The position numbers and the translations under genes are program-made. From JADKAV01 sp963818505 (GTDB lineage: Bacteria; Actinomycetota; Actinomycetes; S36-B12; UBA10799), in contig CAWFSJ010000001.1 of assembly GCA_963818505.1 (NCBI GenBank), forward strand, positions 620,001 to 684,000: a DNA stretch of 64,000 bases, given 5' to 3'. The notes beneath the pieces are model-generated. The model was not told the origin of the DNA. It made no database searches and saw only the letters and a list, made by a program, of their open reading frames with translations. Shown here piece by piece: positions 60,293-64,000 of the stretch. Each line of letters starts with the position of its first letter. Positions within the stretch are counted from its first letter, which is position 1.

Positions 60293-61987
60293 ATGGCACA
60301 ACTGCGTATCGCCCTGGCCCAGGTCAACCCCACTGTGGGAGACCTCCTCGGCAACCGTGCTCTGGTCGTCGAGACGACGGCCAAGGCGGCATCGGTGGGT
60401 GCGGATCTTGTGGCATTCCCGGAGATGATGCTGACCGGATACCCGATCGAGGATCTGGCCCTTCGCCCCAGCTTCCAGCACGCGTGCGACCGGTCGCTGC
60501 AGACATTGGCCTCTGATCTCGACGCCGCCGGACTCGGGGGTATCGCAGTGGTCGTGGGCCACCTCGCCCCCGCCAGCGGAGAAACCGGTGACCGGCGTGG
60601 ACACAATGCCGCGGCCGTGCTGCACAGCGGGGCGGTGGTGGCCGACTACGCCAAACACCACCTGCCCAACTACGGGGTTTTCGACGAGCAGCGTTACTTC
60701 CGCCCCGGAACCGCGGCCTGCCGGATCCGGGTGGGCCAGGCCGACGTCGCACTGGCGATCTGCGAGGACATCTGGGTCAGCGCCGGTCCCTTGACTGATC
60801 TCGCAGAGGCCGCACCCGGTGTGCTTCTGGTCATCAACGGCAGCCCCTACGAGCGCAACAAGGACGATGTGCGACTGCAGCTCTGCGCGACCCGAGCACG
60901 TGAGCTCGGGTGCACGGTCGCGTACGTCAACATGTGGGGAGGCCAGGACGAACTGGTCTTCGACGGCGACTCGATGATCGTGACCTCCGACGGTGCACTG
61001 CTGGCCAGGTCGCCGCAGTTCGTCGACGATCTGCTGGTCGCCGACCTCACCTGCCCCGAGTCAAGTGCCCCGACGCAGGCACAACTGCCCGCGTCCGTGC
61101 AGCCCGCACCGATCGCCCCCGTCGTCGCCGAGCCGCTCAGCGACGCGCGCGAGGTGTACATGGCGCTGGTCACCGGGCTGCGGGACTACGTGCGCAAGAA
61201 CGGTTTCTCCTCGGTGGTCCTGGGCATGTCCGGGGGCATCGACTCTGCGCTGGTCGCGGCGATCGCCTGCGACGCGCTAGGCCCCGCCAATGTGCACGGT
61301 GTGCGCATGCCCAGCCAGTACTCCTCTCAGCACTCGATGGACGATGCAGCAGCATCCGCGGCACTCACCGGCATGAACCTGCGCACTATAGAGATCAACG
61401 ACATGGTCGAGGCATACGACCGCAACCTTGGGCTCACCGGCTTGGCAGCGGAGAACCTGCAGGCAAGGGTCAGGGGCGCCATCCTGATGGCGATCAGCAA
61501 CTCGGAGAGCCACCTCACGCTTGCCACCGGCAACAAGAGCGAGCTGGCTGTCGGCTACTCCACGATCTATGGGGACGCGGTCGGCGGTTTCGCCCCGATC
61601 AAGGATGTGCCCAAGACGCTGGTCTGGGAGATGGCGCAGTGGCGTAACGCCGCCGCCGAACGAGCAGGGCAACCGGGACCGATCCCGGTCAACAGCATCG
61701 AGAAGCCCCCGTCCGCGGAGTTGCGCCCGGACCAATTGGACTCCGATTCGCTACCGGACTACGCGCTGCTCGACCGGGTGCTTGAGGACTATGTGGGCGC
61801 CGACATGGGCTCAGTGGAACTGGCCCAGCGCGGTTATGAACAGGAGCTTGTCTCTCGGATCCTGCAACTGACCGATGCTGCAGAATGGAAGCGCCGCCAG
61901 TACCCGCCGGGCACGAAGATCACGTTCCGGGCGTTCGGCCGTGACCGCCGACTTCCGATCACGAATCGTTGGCGCGAGTCGGATTGA
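60293..61987 (+). CDS. nadE: Glutamine-dependent NAD+ synthetase
   Basis: The 564-residue enzyme has an N-terminal nitrilase-type amidohydrolase domain with catalytic Glu in AFPEMMLTGYPIEDL, Lys in DYAKHHLPNYGVF and Cys in LAICEDIW (about residue 158). A C-terminal synthetase carries the P-loop SGGIDSAL (about 313-320). It makes NAD+ from nicotinate adenine dinucleotide using glutamine nitrogen. ATG 60293 matches the family N terminus; the frame opens earlier at 60209 without homology. The 3' end overlaps tetR by 29 bp, tail to tail. Confidence 0.96.
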   Translation: MAQLRIALAQVNPTVGDLLGNRALVVETTAKAASVGADLVAFPEMMLTGYPIEDLALRPSFQHACDRSLQTLASDLDAAGLGGIAVVVGHLAPASGETGDRRGHNAAAVLHSGAVVADYAKHHLPNYGVFDEQRYFRPGTAACRIRVGQADVALAICEDIWVSAGPLTDLAEAAPGVLLVINGSPYERNKDDVRLQLCATRARELGCTVAYVNMWGGQDELVFDGDSMIVTSDGALLARSPQFVDDLLVADLTCPESSAPTQAQLPASVQPAPIAPVVAEPLSDAREVYMALVTGLRDYVRKNGFSSVVLGMSGGIDSALVAAIACDALGPANVHGVRMPSQYSSQHSMDDAAASAALTGMNLRTIEINDMVEAYDRNLGLTGLAAENLQARVRGAILMAISNSESHLTLATGNKSELAVGYSTIYGDAVGGFAPIKDVPKTLVWEMAQWRNAAAERAGQPGPIPVNSIEKPPSAELRPDQLDSDSLPDYALLDRVLEDYVGADMGSVELAQRGYEQELVSRILQLTDAAEWKRRQYPPGTKITFRAFGRDRRLPITNRWRESD

Positions 61988-62546
61988 CCATCCCCTCGAA
62001 GATCAGATCGACAACATCGGACATCTCCCCAGTTTCGGACTGCAGCGACCGGTGCATGCCAGAAACAATGGCCACTGAACTGAGCACCCGCATCGCATCC
62101 GCAAGGTCGATGTCCTCACGCAACAAACCCTCGGTCACCCCTCTCTGCAGAACTCCCATCAAAGCCTCCCTGCGCGGGCCGGAGACCTTGGACCGGTAGA
62201 GGTCGCGCACGGAAGGCATCCTCTGCATCGCTATCAACCAAGTCGGCGTCATGCCAGCCGCGTGCGAACCGGCGATCCACGTGAGCAGAGTGACCAGGGC
62301 CTGCTTGACCGGCAGATCGCTGACGTCGGGCATGTCCTCATTGATGGCGGCCAGGCCCGCCTCCTCCATCTCCTCGCGCGAGCGGTACCGGCGGTAGATC
62401 GCGGCCTTCCCGACACCTGAGCGGGTCGCGAGCTCATCCATGGAGAAACCGCTTGGACCTCGTTCGGCCATCAGTTGCAGCAGGTGCGTGGACACGGCCT
62501 CGTCGACACGAGGATCCCGTGGCCGCCCCCGCACCTTCTCGCTCAT
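61959..62546 (-). CDS. TetR-family repressor
   Basis: The 195-residue protein has an N-terminal helix-turn-helix (SMDELATRSGVGKAAIYRRYRSREE, key residues TRSGVGKAAIYRRY, about residues 37-60) and a helical ligand-binding domain. It is encoded directly after the MFS pump gene with an ATGA overlap. The standard inference is drug- or metabolite-responsive control of that pump; the promoter is outside the window. Confidence 0.92.
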   Translation of the reverse strand: MSEKVRGRPRDPRVDEAVSTHLLQLMAERGPSGFSMDELATRSGVGKAAIYRRYRSREEMEEAGLAAINEDMPDVSDLPVKQALVTLLTWIAGSHAAGMTPTWLIAMQRMPSVRDLYRSKVSGPRREALMGVLQRGVTEGLLREDIDLADAMRVLSSVAIVSGMHRSLQSETGEMSDVVDLIFEGMVNPTRANDS

Positions 62547-64000
62547 GACGGGGCTGCCCTTTCGTGGTCGCTCTCGCCCTCGAACTCATCAGGCGGCAGG
62601 TCCGGGTCGACCTCCACATGACCCGCGTGGCCGCCCCACGCGGCGTGCTCCGGTTGAGCCGGCAGACGCACGAGCAGCACGATCAGCGCGATGAGGATCA
62701 GTAGGGCGGAGCCCAGTGCTGCCAGGTGGAAGGCCTGCATGAAGCTGTCCACGGAGGCCGTCTGAATGGCCGCGGCCTGCTGGGGGTCGAGCAGCCCCGC
62801 CTCGAGCGCTCTGCCGGTGGCCTCGTAAGCCCCGCCGATCGAATCGGTGACGGGTTCCTGCAACTGCGAGGGCAACTGCGCGATCCCCGGCTTGTTCAAC
62901 ATGGCGTTGCTGTAGACGACCGCTACGACCGAGGACAGCACCGCGATCCCGATAGCCGCCGCGACCTGGCGCACGGTGTTCTGCACGGCTGACCCCGCTC
63001 CGGACTTCTCCGGTGGCGTCGCCAGAGTCATGCGGGTGGTGGACGGAGCGATTACGTTTCCGAGACCGAAGCCGAGGAAGAACCAGGTGACCAGCAAGAC
63101 CCAGGCAGGGCTGTCCGGTTGCAGCAAAGCGATGGAGATGAACACCAAGCCCGCCAGGACTAGCCCGAACGTGATGACCTTGCGGGCTCCGAATCGTTCG
63201 ACCATCTTGGCGCTGCGCGGTGCGGCAAGCAGCTGCCCCACTGCGACGGGCAGCGTGAAAAGCCCCGCCTGCAAGGGGCTGTAGCCGCGCACCAACTGCA
63301 TATAGAAGGCCAGGAATAGCAGCGACCCGGTCATGGCAGCGAAGGTCAACGACACGGTTGTCAAGGACGCCGAGAACGACCGGATCGAGAACAACGACAT
63401 GTCCAAGGAAGGGTGACTGCTGCGGAACTCCAACCAGATGAAGGCCACCAGGATCGCCAAGCCTGCGACGATGCACCCAGCGACGTCGGGACTGAGCCAT
63501 TCCTGGGTGTCGCCGCCGTGCTGGATCCCGTAGACCAGCAGCATCAGGCCCGAGATACTCATCAGAAGGCCCACCGGATCCAGGCGGCCGGGGTTCGGGT
63601 TCTTGGATTCCGGGACGAGGGCGAGGATCCCCGCAATGCCGATGATGACGATCGGCACGTTGATCAGGAACACCGAACCCCACCAGTAGTGCTCGAGCAG
63701 GAACCCGCCGAGAACCGGGCCGATCGCGACTGCCCCGCCCACTGCCGCGGCCCAGATACCGATTGCCTTGCCGCGCTCGTGTGGCGGGAAGACCACAGTG
63801 ATGATGGCCAGGGTTACTGGCAGAACCGATGCGCCTCCGATGCCCATCAGGCCACGCGCGATGATCAGTTGGGTGGGGTCCTGGGCGAATGCACTGAGCG
63901 CAGAGGCCAGGCCGAAGAGTGCCAGACCGATGACGAGGATCTTCTTGCGCCCGTAGCGGTCACCCAGTACGCCCCACGTGAAGAGCAGCGCGGCGAACAC
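62543..64000 (-). CDS. MFS efflux transporter, DHA2 (14-helix) type, 5' end missing
   Basis: At least 485 residues are present; the true start lies beyond the window edge. The motif-A loop WGVLGDRYGRKKILV begins near the cut, and IARGLMGIGGASVLPVTLAII and LGGFLLEHYWWGSVFLINVP are typical of EmrB/QacA-like drug exporters. More than ten further helices follow. The cytosolic C terminus is acidic (DPDLPPDEFEGESDHE). Probably about 60-80 residues and the first helix are missing. It is co-transcribed with tetR. Substrate unknown. Confidence 0.9.
   Translation of the reverse strand: MFAALLFTWGVLGDRYGRKKILVIGLALFGLASALSAFAQDPTQLIIARGLMGIGGASVLPVTLAIITVVFPPHERGKAIGIWAAAVGGAVAIGPVLGGFLLEHYWWGSVFLINVPIVIIGIAGILALVPESKNPNPGRLDPVGLLMSISGLMLLVYGIQHGGDTQEWLSPDVAGCIVAGLAILVAFIWLEFRSSHPSLDMSLFSIRSFSASLTTVSLTFAAMTGSLLFLAFYMQLVRGYSPLQAGLFTLPVAVGQLLAAPRSAKMVERFGARKVITFGLVLAGLVFISIALLQPDSPAWVLLVTWFFLGFGLGNVIAPSTTRMTLATPPEKSGAGSAVQNTVRQVAAAIGIAVLSSVVAVVYSNAMLNKPGIAQLPSQLQEPVTDSIGGAYEATGRALEAGLLDPQQAAAIQTASVDSFMQAFHLAALGSALLILIALIVLLVRLPAQPEHAAWGGHAGHVEVDPDLPPDEFEGESDHERAAPS

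Noticed and set aside
1..64000. tRNA or rRNA genes
   Set aside because: No T-loop-like GGTTCGAATCC with matching cloverleaf and no rRNA sequence was noticed on reading; a tRNA search program would settle this.

Overview
The window is one continuous stretch of a high-GC actinomycetote chromosome. The evidence is its GC-rich codon use, many leaderless start codons, a GlnR-type operator in front of glnA1, and a conserved gene order. The series cobT-like, gcvT, pepA, (lpd) sucB, TIGR01777 epimerase, lipB, lipA, DUF4191, RDD, glnA1, glnE, glnA2 matches the Mycobacterium tuberculosis Rv2207-Rv2222c block, interrupted by accessory blocks. I cannot name the genus from the sequence alone. I saw no rRNA, tRNA, CRISPR array, insertion sequence or phage gene.

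Layout. 1-5103: the end of an ECF-type uptake operon (secreted alpha/alpha-toroid protein, secreted C-anchored protein, EcfT, fused EcfA-EcfA', S component), all with ATGA overlaps. 5114-10286: kup, a small excalibur protein, a lipase-like hydrolase, and a P450 coupled to a degenerate CobT homologue. 10266-22250: conserved core (gcvT, pepA, lpd, sucB, lipB, lipA, DUF4191, RDD). 22434-36786: a block of 11 genes for polyamine uptake and breakdown (aldehyde dehydrogenase, PotD/A/B/C, two PuuB-like amine oxidases, two class III aminotransferases, MmsA-type dehydrogenase, kynureninase), inserted between the RDD gene and glnA1. 37001-38434: glnA1 with a four-box GlnR operator upstream and a strong terminator downstream. 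38697-55561: accessory genes (spermidine-synthase-like protein, serine hydrolase, collagen-motif exported protein, YtcJ-like amidohydrolase, Abhydrolase_9 protein, RCK-channel-RCK protein, lone PilB/GspE ATPase, secreted RCC1-repeat protein, ApbE, lipoprotein, CopA-like ATPase, an unknown Rossmann protein). 55626-64000: glnE, glnA2, nadE, and a TetR/MFS efflux pair running off the window.

How the genes fit together. GlnA1 carries the expected adenylylation tyrosine and GlnE is encoded nearby. GlnA2 lacks that tyrosine, and its relatives include gamma-glutamylpolyamine synthetases, so the polyamine block and the glutamine block may be functionally linked. Lpd/SucB, GcvT and LipB/LipA form a lipoate-centred group.

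The most unusual non-coding signal is a family of four 68-bp near-perfect palindromes (16005, 21560, 31166, 60076). Two copies sit directly against short tandem arrays, and one array shares its GTTAG box with the palindrome. A second recurring signal is an extended -10 box (TANNNT or CANNNT) placed 6-8 nt before the start codon of many genes, which indicates leaderless transcription.
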